From: UBA6544 sp049601975 | GTDB lineage: Bacteria > Pseudomonadota > Alphaproteobacteria > UBA8366 | Reading direction: 5' to 3' | Assembly (NCBI GenBank): GCA_049601975.1 | Contig: JBMYRC010000057.1 | Coordinates: 1-24,091 of the forward strand | Length of the DNA stretch: 24,091 nucleotides | In this document: positions 7,399 through 14,823 of the stretch, piece after piece | Numbering within the stretch: position 1 is the stretch's first letter | Layout: each line of letters begins with the position of its first letter | Notes under the pieces: generated by a model | Told to the model about the DNA's origin: nothing | Seen by the model: the letters and a program-made list of their open reading frames with translations, nothing else | Database searches by the model: none | Program-made: the position numbers and the translations under genes

Positions 7399-8253
7399 CT
7401 AAGGCCAGCGCGCTTCCGGCGGCATAGACATCAGTATGGCTTCTGTATTGCCGCCCGTCATCAGTCCAAATTTCGTGCCGCGATCGTGCAGTAGATTGAA
7501 TTCCACATATCGCCCTCGCCGAACTAATTGATGCTCGCGCTGTTCCGCTGTCCAATCGTCGTTCATATGACGGCGCACGATTTTCGGATAGATGTTGAGA
7601 AACGCCTTGCCAACATCTTGTGTGAAGGCGAAATCGCGATCCCAATCCTTGTCCAGATAGTCGTAAAATATGCCACCGACGCCACGCTGTTCGTTCCGGT
7701 GAGGCAGGAAAAAATATTCGTCGCACCATTTCTTATATTCGTCGTACCGGGTCTCGCCGTAGGGATCACAGGCCCTCTTGAAGGCGCTGTGGAAATTCTT
7801 CGTGTCGGCCTCGACCGGGTACATTGGCGTCAAATCGGCGCCGCCGCCGAACCACATGCGAGTGGTCTGGATATGCCGTGTGTTCATATGAACCGCAGGC
7901 ACCAGGGGTGATTGTAGATGCGCCACGAGTGAGACTCCGCTGGCCCAAAACCGGGGGTCTTCGTCAGCGCCCGGTATTTGTTTGCGGAACTCTTCCGAAA
8001 ATTCCCCGTGAACCGTGGAGACGTTGACGCCCACTTTCTCAAAGACGCGGCCCCGCATCACTGACATGACACCGCCACCGCCGCTATCAGACTGCTCCGC
8101 TGGGCGTTCCCAGGCCTTGCGTTCAAAGCGGCCCGCCGGGCGATCCGCGAATGGGCCGCTTAGATCGTCCTCGATAGCCTCGAAAGCGATGCAAATATCG
8201 TCTCGCAGGGTTTCGAACCAGTTTTTCGCCTTCTCCCGGTATTCCTCATTCAT
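7399..8253 (-). CDS. hemF: oxygen-dependent coproporphyrinogen III oxidase
   Basis: Catalyses the O2-dependent oxidative decarboxylation of coproporphyrinogen III to protoporphyrinogen IX in cytoplasmic haem synthesis. The 284-residue protein contains family blocks such as GGGGVMSVMRG, a conserved VHMNTRHIQTTR.WFGGGADLTP segment, the signature WCDEYFFLPHRNEQRGVGGIF, and a C-terminal RYVEFNLLHDRGTKFGL. Length is close to the E. coli enzyme (299). It overlaps the upstream trmL gene by 4 nt (ATGA), so the two are translationally coupled. Its presence implies aerobic haem synthesis, which fits the divergent petABC genes encoding haem proteins. Confidence 0.96.
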   Translation of the reverse strand: MNEEYREKAKNWFETLRDDICIAFEAIEDDLSGPFADRPAGRFERKAWERPAEQSDSGGGGVMSVMRGRVFEKVGVNVSTVHGEFSEEFRKQIPGADEDPRFWASGVSLVAHLQSPLVPAVHMNTRHIQTTRMWFGGGADLTPMYPVEADTKNFHSAFKRACDPYGETRYDEYKKWCDEYFFLPHRNEQRGVGGIFYDYLDKDWDRDFAFTQDVGKAFLNIYPKIVRRHMNDDWTAEQREHQLVRRGRYVEFNLLHDRGTKFGLMTGGNTEAILMSMPPEARWP

Positions 8254-8723
8254 GCGGCAGCTGTCCTTTGGCCTGGAAATCCATTTGTTTGGCGCAGCGC
8301 TTCGCCCAAGACCATGGCGCCCGCGAGTGCCACGTTGAGAGAGCGCGCATTTTCCGCAATCGGGATGCGGAGACGAATATCAGCGGCGGCGTGTACGTCC
8401 TCCGGCACGCCGGCGCTCTCGCGGCCAAGCAGCAATACATCTCCATCCTCGAAGGCCACTTCGGTGTGAACTTCGGCGCCGGTGGTCGTCAATAGAAGCA
8501 GTCGGCCGGGAAGGGCCTCGCGAAAGGCCTCCCAAGAGATATGCCGAGTGACATGCGCCAGCTCCGCGTAATCCATGCCCGCCCGCTGTAACCGCCGGTC
8601 TGACCAGACGAAACCGCAAGGCTCAATGATCTCCAGCGGCACCTCACAGCACGCGGCCAAGCGCAACAGCGTCCCCGCATTCTGCGGAATGTCTGGTTGA
8701 TATAGTGCCAGTCGGATGCTCAC
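8250..8723 (-). CDS. trmL: tRNA (cytidine/uridine-34 2'-O)-methyltransferase (SPOUT)
   Basis: A SAM-dependent methyltransferase for the wobble nucleotide of tRNA-Leu isoacceptors, in the SPOUT trefoil-knot family. In the 157-residue protein the N terminus ALYQPDIPQNAGTLLRLAA is typical. Knot motifs include LLLGRESAGVP and ENARSLNVALAGAMVLGEAL, which bind SAM. Length matches E. coli TrmL (157). The start is GTG at 8723, with no strong Shine-Dalgarno sequence before it. It is the first gene of the minus-strand run and lies about 55 nt downstream of a recognisable -10 box. Its stop overlaps the hemF start by 4 nt. Confidence 0.93.
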   Translation of the reverse strand: MSIRLALYQPDIPQNAGTLLRLAACCEVPLEIIEPCGFVWSDRRLQRAGMDYAELAHVTRHISWEAFREALPGRLLLLTTTGAEVHTEVAFEDGDVLLLGRESAGVPEDVHAAADIRLRIPIAENARSLNVALAGAMVLGEALRQTNGFPGQRTAAA

Positions 8724-8777
8724 GGGGACGAAATCTCTGAAATCGTTGCGGAGGCTTTGCCTCGATACATAAATTGC

Positions 8778-8805
8778 ATTATACGGACGCCTGACGTTCG
8801 GTCAC
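8778..8805 (-). promoter_or_regulatory. sigma70-like promoter for trmL-hemF operon
   Basis: On the minus strand a perfect -10 box TATAAT (8783-8778) is preceded at a 16-nt spacing by GTGACC (8805-8800), which matches 4 of 6 bases of TTGACA. It sits about 55 nt upstream of the trmL GTG and points into the trmL-hemF run. Start-site mapping was not possible here. Confidence 0.5.
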
Positions 8806-8970
8806 GTCGGGCGTGTCCTTCACATTTCCTTTTAAACAGGGCATTGTGAGGGAAGTTAAGGCATGCGGCAGGGTGTCGCATGGGCGCGCATGGCGTGAAC
8901 GGTAGGGTAATATGCGTTGGCCTTGTGTTGAGGCGGCGTAGGCATTTGTAATTTATGAGAGGTGGGGGGC

Positions 8971-9513
8971 ATGGCGGAATCGTCCCAAGCGGCGGACTAC
9001 GACGAGTCTCGACGCGATTTTCTGGTGTTGGCCGCGGGCGCGATGGGTGCTGTTGGCGCAGCATCCTTTGCGTGGCCATTGATCGATCAAATGAATCCGG
9101 CTGCAGACGTCTTGGCTTTGGCGTCGACGGAAGTCGATTTGAGCAAGATCGAGATGGGTCAAAGCATCACGGTGAAATGGCGGGGGAAGCCTGTGTTCGT
9201 GCGCCGACGCTCCGTTGAGGAAATCAAGACCGCCGGTGCGGTTGCGTTGGACCAGATGATCGATCCCCAAGCGGATGCGGACCGGACGCAAAAACCGGAA
9301 TGGTTGATCCTCCTCGGTGTCTGTACTCATCTCGGCTGCGTGCCGCTCGGCCAGAAAGCCAGCGATCCGAAGGGTGAATACGGTGGTTGGTTCTGCCCCT
9401 GCCATGGTTCGCATTACGATACGTCGGGGCGCATTCGTAAGGGCCCGGCACCGCTCAATCTTGCGGTTCCGCCTTATAAGTTCCTCGACGATACCAAGAT
9501 CAAGATCGGTTAA
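8971..9513 (+). CDS. petA: ubiquinol-cytochrome c reductase iron-sulfur subunit (Rieske)
   Basis: The [2Fe-2S] Rieske subunit of the cytochrome bc1 complex, which takes electrons from ubiquinol to cytochrome c1. In the 180-residue protein the cluster motifs are CTHLGC (118-123) and CPCHGS (142-147): C118, H120, C142 and H145 bind the cluster and C123/C144 form the disulfide. The N terminus has a twin-arginine motif (SRRDFLV, residues 13-19) followed by a hydrophobic anchor (about 19-38), the expected uncleaved TAT signal. The ATG at 8971 is preceded by GAGAGGTGGGGGGC. It is the first gene of petABC; petB starts 12 nt later. In the 247 nt upstream (8724-8970) I see the trmL promoter but no convincing petA promoter. 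Confidence 0.97.
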   Translation: MAESSQAADYDESRRDFLVLAAGAMGAVGAASFAWPLIDQMNPAADVLALASTEVDLSKIEMGQSITVKWRGKPVFVRRRSVEEIKTAGAVALDQMIDPQADADRTQKPEWLILLGVCTHLGCVPLGQKASDPKGEYGGWFCPCHGSHYDTSGRIRKGPAPLNLAVPPYKFLDDTKIKIG

Positions 9514-9525
9514 GGGAGTACCGCA

Positions 9526-10812
9526 ATGAGTTCGAAACAGGAAATCACGAACCCCGTGATTCGTTGGGTCGACGAGCGGTTGCCCGTCTTCTCCTACATG
9601 CAGCATGAGTATCGGGATTTTCCGATGCCCAAGAATCTGAATTATTTTTGGAATTTTGGCGCCTTGGCGAGCGTCTGTTTGGTGGTGATGATTGTAACCG
9701 GCATTATCCTCTCAATGCATTATACAGCCCACGTGGACCATGCATTCGATAGCGTCGAGCGCATTATGAGGGATGTTAATTACGGCTGGTTGATCCGCTA
9801 TATCCATATGAACGGCGCGTCGATGTTCTTCATCGTCGTATATATCCATATTTTTCGCAGTTTGTACTACGGTTCATACAAAGCGCCGCGCGAAATTATC
9901 TGGATGCTGGGCATTATAATTCTGCTGTTGATGATGGGTACTGCCTTCATGGGTTATGTATTACCATGGGGCCAGATGAGTTTCTGGGGCGCTACTGTTA
10001 TCACCAATCTATTTTCAGCCATTCCGATTATTGGCGATCCGATCGTAACTTGGTTGTGGGGTGGCTTCTCCGTCGATAACGCGACGCTGAACCGATTCTT
10101 TTCGCTTCATTTCTTGCTGCCCTTCGTGATCTTCGGCGTTGTTGGATTGCACGTGGTGGCAATTCATATTGCAGGCTCAAATAATCCCGACGGTATTGAT
10201 GTGAAGTCAGGCCAAGACACAGTTCCGTTTACGCCGTATTTCACTGCAAAAGACTCGGTAGGTCTCGTCGCGTTTATCTTAATTTACGCGTTGTTCGTTT
10301 TCTATTTGCCAAACTACATGGGGCATGCGGATAACTACATTGAGGCAAACTCACTCTCGACGCCGGCGCATATCGTGCCGGAATGGTACTTTCTGCCATT
10401 CTACGCGATGCTCCGTGCTATTACTTTCGAGTTCTTCTGGTTAATTCCGGCAAAACTCGGCGGCGTGCTGACGATGTTTGGCTCGATCGGTGTTCTCTTC
10501 ATCGTGCCATGGCTTGACACCTCGCGGGTGCGAAGCTGCCGGTATAGGCCTATATACAAGTGGTTCATCTGGATCCTGATAGCGGATTGCGTGCTGTTGG
10601 GATTCTGCGGCGCGGCGCCGGCGGAAGGTATGTGGCTCTACATTAGTCAGGCCGGCACGGCATATTACTTCTTCCACTTCCTGATCTTATTGCCAATCCT
10701 TGGTAAGCTGGAAACACCACTTTCCTTGCCGACGAGTATTAGCGAACCCGTAACGGGAGGGGGTGGCAGTGCAGCTGCAGGGGCAACCGCAGCGAAGATG
10801 GAGAAGAAATAA
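9526..10812 (+). CDS. petB: cytochrome b, bc1 complex
   Basis: The membrane-embedded diheme subunit of the bc1 complex, carrying the Qo and Qi quinone sites. In the 428-residue protein the haem-ligand pairs are H94/H108 and H195/H209, both with the expected 13-residue spacing. The Qo-site PEWY motif is at residues 285-288. About eight membrane helices are visible. The last about 25 residues are a Gly/Ala/Thr-rich linker ending in MEKK, a low-complexity tail. AAGGGAGTACCGCA precedes the start. Its TAA shares a base with the petC ATG (TAATG), so the two are translationally coupled. Confidence 0.97.
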   Translation: MSSKQEITNPVIRWVDERLPVFSYMQHEYRDFPMPKNLNYFWNFGALASVCLVVMIVTGIILSMHYTAHVDHAFDSVERIMRDVNYGWLIRYIHMNGASMFFIVVYIHIFRSLYYGSYKAPREIIWMLGIIILLLMMGTAFMGYVLPWGQMSFWGATVITNLFSAIPIIGDPIVTWLWGGFSVDNATLNRFFSLHFLLPFVIFGVVGLHVVAIHIAGSNNPDGIDVKSGQDTVPFTPYFTAKDSVGLVAFILIYALFVFYLPNYMGHADNYIEANSLSTPAHIVPEWYFLPFYAMLRAITFEFFWLIPAKLGGVLTMFGSIGVLFIVPWLDTSRVRSCRYRPIYKWFIWILIADCVLLGFCGAAPAEGMWLYISQAGTAYYFFHFLILLPILGKLETPLSLPTSISEPVTGGGGSAAAGATAAKMEKK

Positions 10813-11618
10813 TGCGCAAAAATCTGATCGTGAGCGCGCTTGCGGGCGCATTGATGATGACGGCGGTCGGCGAAGCGAATGCCGCTGGAGGTGTTGACGT
10901 CCCACGTCAGAAATGGTCCTGGGATGGCATTTTAGGTAGCTTCGACAGGGGGGAAGCTCAGCGTGGCCTCCAGGTTTACAAGGAAGTTTGTGCGGGTTGT
11001 CATGGGCTTCGCCACGTGGCATACCGCAACCTGATGCAATTGGGCTATACCGAAGATCAAGTGAAGGCGTTTGCGGCTGAATTTGAAGTGACGGATGGCC
11101 CGAATGACGATGGTGAGATGTTTGACCGTCCCGCACGTCCAGCCGACAAGTTTGTAAACCCATTTCCAAACGAAAATGCTGCGCGGGCGGGTAATAACGG
11201 CGCATTACCGCCAGACCTGTCGCTGATCGTAGATGCTCGTGCTTACGGTATGGATTATCTTCTTTATCCAAAAGGCCATCAATTTGGCGGTGCGGATTAT
11301 GTTTATGGAATTTTGACTGGGTATGCAGATCCACCTACCGATGTAAAGGTGGGCGAAAACATGAACTACAACAAGTATTTTGCCGGCAATCAGATCGCTA
11401 TGGCACCGCCCCTCTCTGAAGACGCAATAGAGTACACCGACGGTACCAAGGCTACGGTCGAACAGATGGCGCGAGACGTCACGACCTTCTTGGCCTGGGC
11501 GGCGGAGCCGAACCTAGAGCAACGCAAGAGCATGGGCATAAAGGTTGTCCTGTTCCTGATCGTGCTGTTGGGTCTGACGATCGCTGTGAAGAAACGGATT
11601 TGGGCTAACGTGCACTAA
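10812..11618 (+). CDS. petC: cytochrome c1, bc1 complex
   Basis: The c-type haem subunit of the bc1 complex, passing electrons to soluble or membrane cytochrome c. In the 268-residue protein the signal peptide is residues 1-24 (ending in GEANA), the haem c attachment site is CAGCH (60-64), and a likely axial methionine is M197 in NQIAMAPPL. A single C-terminal anchor helix (about 243-259, KVVLFLIVLLGLTIAV) is followed by positive charges (KKRIW), placing the haem domain in the periplasm. It is translated by coupling to petB and is followed by a strong terminator. Confidence 0.96.
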   Translation: MRKNLIVSALAGALMMTAVGEANAAGGVDVPRQKWSWDGILGSFDRGEAQRGLQVYKEVCAGCHGLRHVAYRNLMQLGYTEDQVKAFAAEFEVTDGPNDDGEMFDRPARPADKFVNPFPNENAARAGNNGALPPDLSLIVDARAYGMDYLLYPKGHQFGGADYVYGILTGYADPPTDVKVGENMNYNKYFAGNQIAMAPPLSEDAIEYTDGTKATVEQMARDVTTFLAWAAEPNLEQRKSMGIKVVLFLIVLLGLTIAVKKRIWANVH

Positions 11619-11642
11619 CGCGGCCCAAAAGAATTAATCCGA

Positions 11643-11687
11643 AAAACCCTCATTCTTCGACAAGCTCAGTATGAGGGTTTTCTTTTT
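11643..11687 (+). terminator. Rho-independent terminator after petABC
   Basis: AAACCCTCAT (11644-11653) pairs perfectly with ATGAGGGTTT (11671-11680) around a 17-nt loop; an A-T pair extends the stem, and it runs into TTTTCTTTTTT. It lies 25 nt after the petC stop. The loop consists largely of a copy of the dispersed CTTCGACAAGCTCAG element, so the terminator appears to be built from a repeat. Confidence 0.85.
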
Positions 11688-11723
11688 TACCGGTTGCCTC
11701 CTCACCCTGAGCCTGTCGAAGGG
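11653..11723. repeat. inverted pair of CTTCGACARGCTCAG-type dispersed elements
   Basis: Two 23-nt elements, at 11653-11675 and in reverse orientation at 11701-11723, match at 18 of 23 positions and share the core CTTCGACARGCTCAG. I recognise this core as a sequence often found in intergenic repeats of proteobacterial genomes (recollection, not a search). The first copy forms the loop and part of the stem of the petABC terminator; the second lies 25 nt before the MTA phosphorylase start. Confidence 0.7.
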
Positions 11724-11748
11724 TATGTCACTGGATAGAGAAAAATAG

Positions 11749-12636
11749 ATGACCAACCACAGCACCTCTCCTGTCATAGGCATAATTGGCGGCAGCGGCC
11801 TTTACGATATCGACGGCCTTGAGAATGTTGAATGGCGCAAGACCGAATCATCGTTCGGAGAACCCTCGGACGAGTTAATGTTCGCCGAGCTTGGCGGGCA
11901 AAGACTGGTCTTTCTACCGCGCCATGGTCGTGGTCATCGCATTCCACCGTCGGAGCTTAACTTCCGGGCCAATATCGATGCGATGAAACGTGTCGGCGTC
12001 ACGGAGATTCTCTCCCTCTCCGCCGTCGGATCGTTGCGTGAGGATTTGCCGCCCGGCACGTTCGTGATTGTCGATCAATTCATCGATCGCACCTTTGCCC
12101 GCGAGAAAAGTTTCTTCGGCACGGGATTGGTGGCTCACGTCTCTATGGCGGAACCGGTCTGCTCAAGGCTCGGAGATGCATTAGCCTCGGCATGTACGCA
12201 AGCTGGTGTCGAAGTCGTGCGCGGCGGGTCATACTTGGCGATGGAAGGGCCGCAATTCTCCAGCCGGGCGGAATCAGAGCTTTACCGTCAATGGGGCTGT
12301 GCGGTCATCGGCATGACCAATATGCCTGAAGCCAAACTCGCCCGCGAGGCCGAGATGTGCTACGCGACCGTCGCCATGGTCACCGATTTCGACTGCTGGC
12401 ATCCAGAACATGATGACGTCACGGTAGAGACCATCATTCAGATCTTGATTGGGAACGCGGATAGGGGGCGTGATCTTGTACGAGCTACCATCCCGCTTCT
12501 CGCAGGTCGCAGCACCCTGTGCTCTGCCGGGTGTCATTTAGCGTTGGATACGGCGATTATTACTGCGCCAGAGGCGCGCGACCCGTTGCTTGTCGAGAAA
12601 CTATCGGCCGTCGCTGGCCGTGCTCTGGGCGGCTAA
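11749..12636 (+). CDS. mtnP: S-methyl-5'-thioadenosine phosphorylase
   Basis: Phosphorolyses methylthioadenosine to adenine and 5-methylthioribose-1-phosphate in polyamine/methionine salvage. In the 295-residue protein the phosphate loop is GIIGGSGLYD near the N terminus. PRHGRGHRIPPSELNFRANI and MEGPQFSSRAES form the substrate pocket. GMTNMPEAKLAREAEMCYA is followed by TDFDCW, with the purine-binding aspartate. These blocks distinguish MTAP from ordinary purine nucleoside phosphorylase, though a broader 6-oxopurine specificity cannot be excluded. The ATG at 11749 has only a weak GGATAGAG upstream. It stands alone between the petABC terminator and a convergent rhodanese gene, and no other methionine-salvage genes are visible. 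Confidence 0.94.
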   Translation: MTNHSTSPVIGIIGGSGLYDIDGLENVEWRKTESSFGEPSDELMFAELGGQRLVFLPRHGRGHRIPPSELNFRANIDAMKRVGVTEILSLSAVGSLREDLPPGTFVIVDQFIDRTFAREKSFFGTGLVAHVSMAEPVCSRLGDALASACTQAGVEVVRGGSYLAMEGPQFSSRAESELYRQWGCAVIGMTNMPEAKLAREAEMCYATVAMVTDFDCWHPEHDDVTVETIIQILIGNADRGRDLVRATIPLLAGRSTLCSAGCHLALDTAIITAPEARDPLLVEKLSAVAGRALGG

Positions 12637-12664
12637 TTGCAAGCCAATTAGAAACGCCGCACGC

Positions 12665-13063
12665 CTAATTTTTCTCCTTAGGCTCGACCGGGCCTTCCGC
12701 TTCGGTCCAGGCACCGAAACCGCCGGCGATATGTGCCACCGGTGTCACACCCATGTCTTGCACGACTTTTGCCGCCAATGCCGAGCGCAGGCCCCCGGCG
12801 CAGAAAAAGACGAGTTTCTTGCCGGATGCGAAAACCTCGCGGTGATAGGGGCTCTCCGGATCGATCCAGAATTCCAGCATGCCGCGGGGGGCATGGAGCG
12901 AGCCTGGGATCGTGCCAACATTCCATAACTCGCGAATATCGCGGAGGTCGACGATCACCGTGTCTACGTTGCCAACCAAGCCTTTGGCGTCTTTGGCGGA
13001 GATCGTTTCGATCTCCGCCTCGGCTTCCGCGACGAGTTGCATCGCGCTTTTCTTGAGTGCCAT
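12665..13063 (-). CDS. rhodanese-like domain protein
   Basis: A 132-residue single-domain sulfurtransferase-type protein. A short helical N terminus is followed by one rhodanese domain. The DLRDIRELWNVGTIPGSLHAPRG block is typical, and the active-site loop is C88-A-G-G-L-R (FFCAGGLRSA), a six-residue loop as in active sulfurtransferases. It ends with HIAGGFGAW and a short charged tail. It probably moves persulfide sulfur, but the donor and acceptor are unknown. It begins 4 nt after the stop of the dienelactone-hydrolase-like gene, so the two are co-transcribed. Confidence 0.9.
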   Translation of the reverse strand: MALKKSAMQLVAEAEAEIETISAKDAKGLVGNVDTVIVDLRDIRELWNVGTIPGSLHAPRGMLEFWIDPESPYHREVFASGKKLVFFCAGGLRSALAAKVVQDMGVTPVAHIAGGFGAWTEAEGPVEPKEKN

Positions 13064-13067
13064 TCAA

Positions 13068-13736
13068 CTAGCCTAAGTTCTGCGCGAAGAAGGCTAGGCT
13101 TCGTTCCAGTGCCAGTTTGCAGCTCTCCTCGTCGTATTGGCCGCGATGGTCACAGTTAAAGCCGTGATCGGCATCGTAGACATGGACGTCCGCTTGAGGA
13201 TGTGCGGCCTTGATGGCGTCGACATCATCCATCGGAATGCCTGCATCCAATTCGCCGAAATGCATTTGCAAAGGGGCTTTTGCGGTCTCGTCCTTGTAGG
13301 GAATGATTTGGCCGCCGTAATAGACGACTGAGCCCGCGACACCGTCAACGCGCGTTGCCGCCAGATAGGACAACGTTCCGCCCCAGCAATAGCCGACCGT
13401 CCCGACCTTACCGGCGGATTGCAACTCCTTGACCACCGCGGCGATATCCGCGACCGGACCGTCATCGCCAACCTTGGCCCGAAAGTCTCGGCCAGCCTGC
13501 ATGTCCTCGGCCGTGTAGCCGAGTTCGACGCCAGGTTCTGCCCGGTCATAGAGTGCAGGGGCAATAGCGAGATACCCTTCAGCGGCATAGCCGTCCGCGA
13601 CTTCCTTGATATGCGCGTTGGCGCCGAAAATTTCTTGAATGACGCAAATGCCGCCCTTTGGCGTTCCCGCCGGTGTGGCCTTATATGCATCGAACTCGTG
13701 GCCGTCAGCGGCCGTAAATTTAATCATTTCGCCCAT
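13068..13736 (-). CDS. dienelactone hydrolase family protein
   Basis: A 222-residue alpha/beta hydrolase of the dienelactone hydrolase (carboxymethylenebutenolidase) family. The cysteine-type triad is visible: C117 in GYCWGG, D164 in GELDAGIP and H191 in DADHGFN. A glutamate in the conserved IQEIFG block (about residue 35) fits the known activating glutamate. The ATG at 13736 (MGEMIKFTAADG) is preferred because GGGAGG lies 8 nt before it; an in-frame extension to 13805 adds a non-family N terminus. The true substrate is unknown: members range from chlorocatechol-pathway enzymes to general esterases, and no other aromatic-ring genes are adjacent. It is first in a two-gene run with the rhodanese. 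Confidence 0.9.
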   Translation of the reverse strand: MGEMIKFTAADGHEFDAYKATPAGTPKGGICVIQEIFGANAHIKEVADGYAAEGYLAIAPALYDRAEPGVELGYTAEDMQAGRDFRAKVGDDGPVADIAAVVKELQSAGKVGTVGYCWGGTLSYLAATRVDGVAGSVVYYGGQIIPYKDETAKAPLQMHFGELDAGIPMDDVDAIKAAHPQADVHVYDADHGFNCDHRGQYDEESCKLALERSLAFFAQNLG

Positions 13737-13821
13737 GTGTCGAGCCTCCCTTTGTGGAATTATTTTGCTGGAGCGGACTCTATGCAGCACCAGCGTTTCG
13801 AACAAGAATTTTGCGCGTGTC

Positions 13822-14586
13822 TTAACGCCCGCCCGCGACCGCGAGTGTATGGCCCGATACGTATGAGGCCTCGTCGGATGCTAGGAACAACACGGCGTTT
13901 GCGACTTCTATGGGTTGGCCCAATCGGCCGAGCGGGGTCATCCGGTCGGGGCTAAAATCCACCGTCTCGTTCAGCTTTCGCAGGTTGGCACCCGCCTTTT
14001 CCGTTTCGATGGGGCCAGGGGCTACGCAATTGACGTGGATATTGAACTCGGCCAGTTCCAAGGCGAGGTCGCGCATGAAACCATGGACGCCGGCCTTGCA
14101 GGTCGAATAGGCGGCGCCGCCCTGATAGTAGGCGGTCCAAGGCGTACCCTCGCGGGCACCAGATGACAGGCAGATGATCTTGCCCTGTTTCCGTTTGATC
14201 ATGTGGGGGACGGCGGCGCGGGTGCACAGAAACGTGCCGCGCAGGTTCAGTTTGATCGTATAATCCCAATCTTCGACCGGCATTTTCCAGATCTTGGAGT
14301 TCCGGCTGCCGCCGACATTGTTCACCAGAATGTCGATCTGGCCAAAATGTTCGATGGCTGATTCAATTAAATTGCCGGCTGGTTCTTCCTCGGTGATGTC
14401 GCCAAACACCGTCACTGCTTCGCCGCCGGCTTCCCGGATCGCTGCCGCCGTGTTCGCGAGCCCTTGCCCGTCAATATCGCCAAGGACCAGTTTTGCGCCG
14501 TCCTCCGCCAGCCGCAGGGCGATGGCCTCGCCCAAACCCCTTGCGGCCCCAGTCACGACAGCCACTTGATCCTGCACACGTCCCAT
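13822..14586 (-). CDS. short-chain dehydrogenase/reductase (SDR), classical type
   Basis: A 254-residue NAD(P)-dependent oxidoreductase. TGAARGLG (about 12-19) binds the cofactor, with an acidic residue after beta-2 (GDID) suggesting a preference for NAD(H). NNVG replaces NNAG, and SSGAREG and YSTCK provide the catalytic Ser, Tyr and Lys. The C terminus has SYVSGHTLAVAGG. GGGAGAGCTTT precedes the ATG at 14586. It is divergently arranged with the 2-hydroxyacyl-CoA-lyase-like gene across 237 nt, so it may oxidise or reduce an aldehyde/alcohol in the same pathway. This is inferred from position only. Confidence 0.9.
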   Translation of the reverse strand: MGRVQDQVAVVTGAARGLGEAIALRLAEDGAKLVLGDIDGQGLANTAAAIREAGGEAVTVFGDITEEEPAGNLIESAIEHFGQIDILVNNVGGSRNSKIWKMPVEDWDYTIKLNLRGTFLCTRAAVPHMIKRKQGKIICLSSGAREGTPWTAYYQGGAAYSTCKAGVHGFMRDLALELAEFNIHVNCVAPGPIETEKAGANLRKLNETVDFSPDRMTPLGRLGQPIEVANAVLFLASDEASYVSGHTLAVAGGR

Positions 14587-14642
14587 AAAGCTCTCCCTTT
14601 TTCTATATCAGAGATATGGACCGCGAAGCCGAAGGAAGAAAC

Positions 14643-14765
14643 ATGGAAATTCGATTGGAGGACATTACGCCGCAGAAAAGGCTCGAGTTTATCTTCGGAT
14701 CGCCCCCTCATCGAATTGTTTGCTGGCACGGGTGGATTCGAGCGAAAGTCCGCGTATCTCCCTAA
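14643..14765 (+). CDS. possible 40-residue small ORF upstream of the ThDP enzyme
   Basis: An ATG at 14643 has a good ribosome binding site (AAGGA with 6 nt to the start) and encodes 40 residues beginning MEIRLEDITPQKRLEF and ending in KVRVSP before TAA. The N-terminal half is amphipathic and plausible as a protein; the C-terminal half is rich in Trp, His and Arg. It lies 58 nt before the ThDP-enzyme start. It could be a leader peptide, a remnant of a longer gene, or chance. I see no match to a known family. Confidence 0.25.
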   Translation: MEIRLEDITPQKRLEFIFGSPPHRIVCWHGWIRAKVRVSP

Positions 14766-14823
14766 AAGATGCATTCAACGCTGCCCCGGCAATCGCGCCG
14801 GCGGCTCTAATATGGAGAGCACG

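Noticed and set aside
8861..8970. A petA promoter in the trmL-petA spacer
   Set aside because: Candidate boxes such as TTGAGG at 8928 lack an acceptable -10 at a proper spacing, so I did not annotate one.
12633..12651. CTAATT / AATTAG hairpin at the mtnP stop as a terminator
   Set aside because: The 6-bp stem is AT-rich and weak, overlaps the stop codon, and has no T-run after it.
14464..14823. An N-terminal extension of the ThDP enzyme back to 14464
   Set aside because: The extension overlaps the divergent SDR, has no family similarity, and a ribosome binding site (GGAGAG) lies directly before ATG 14824.
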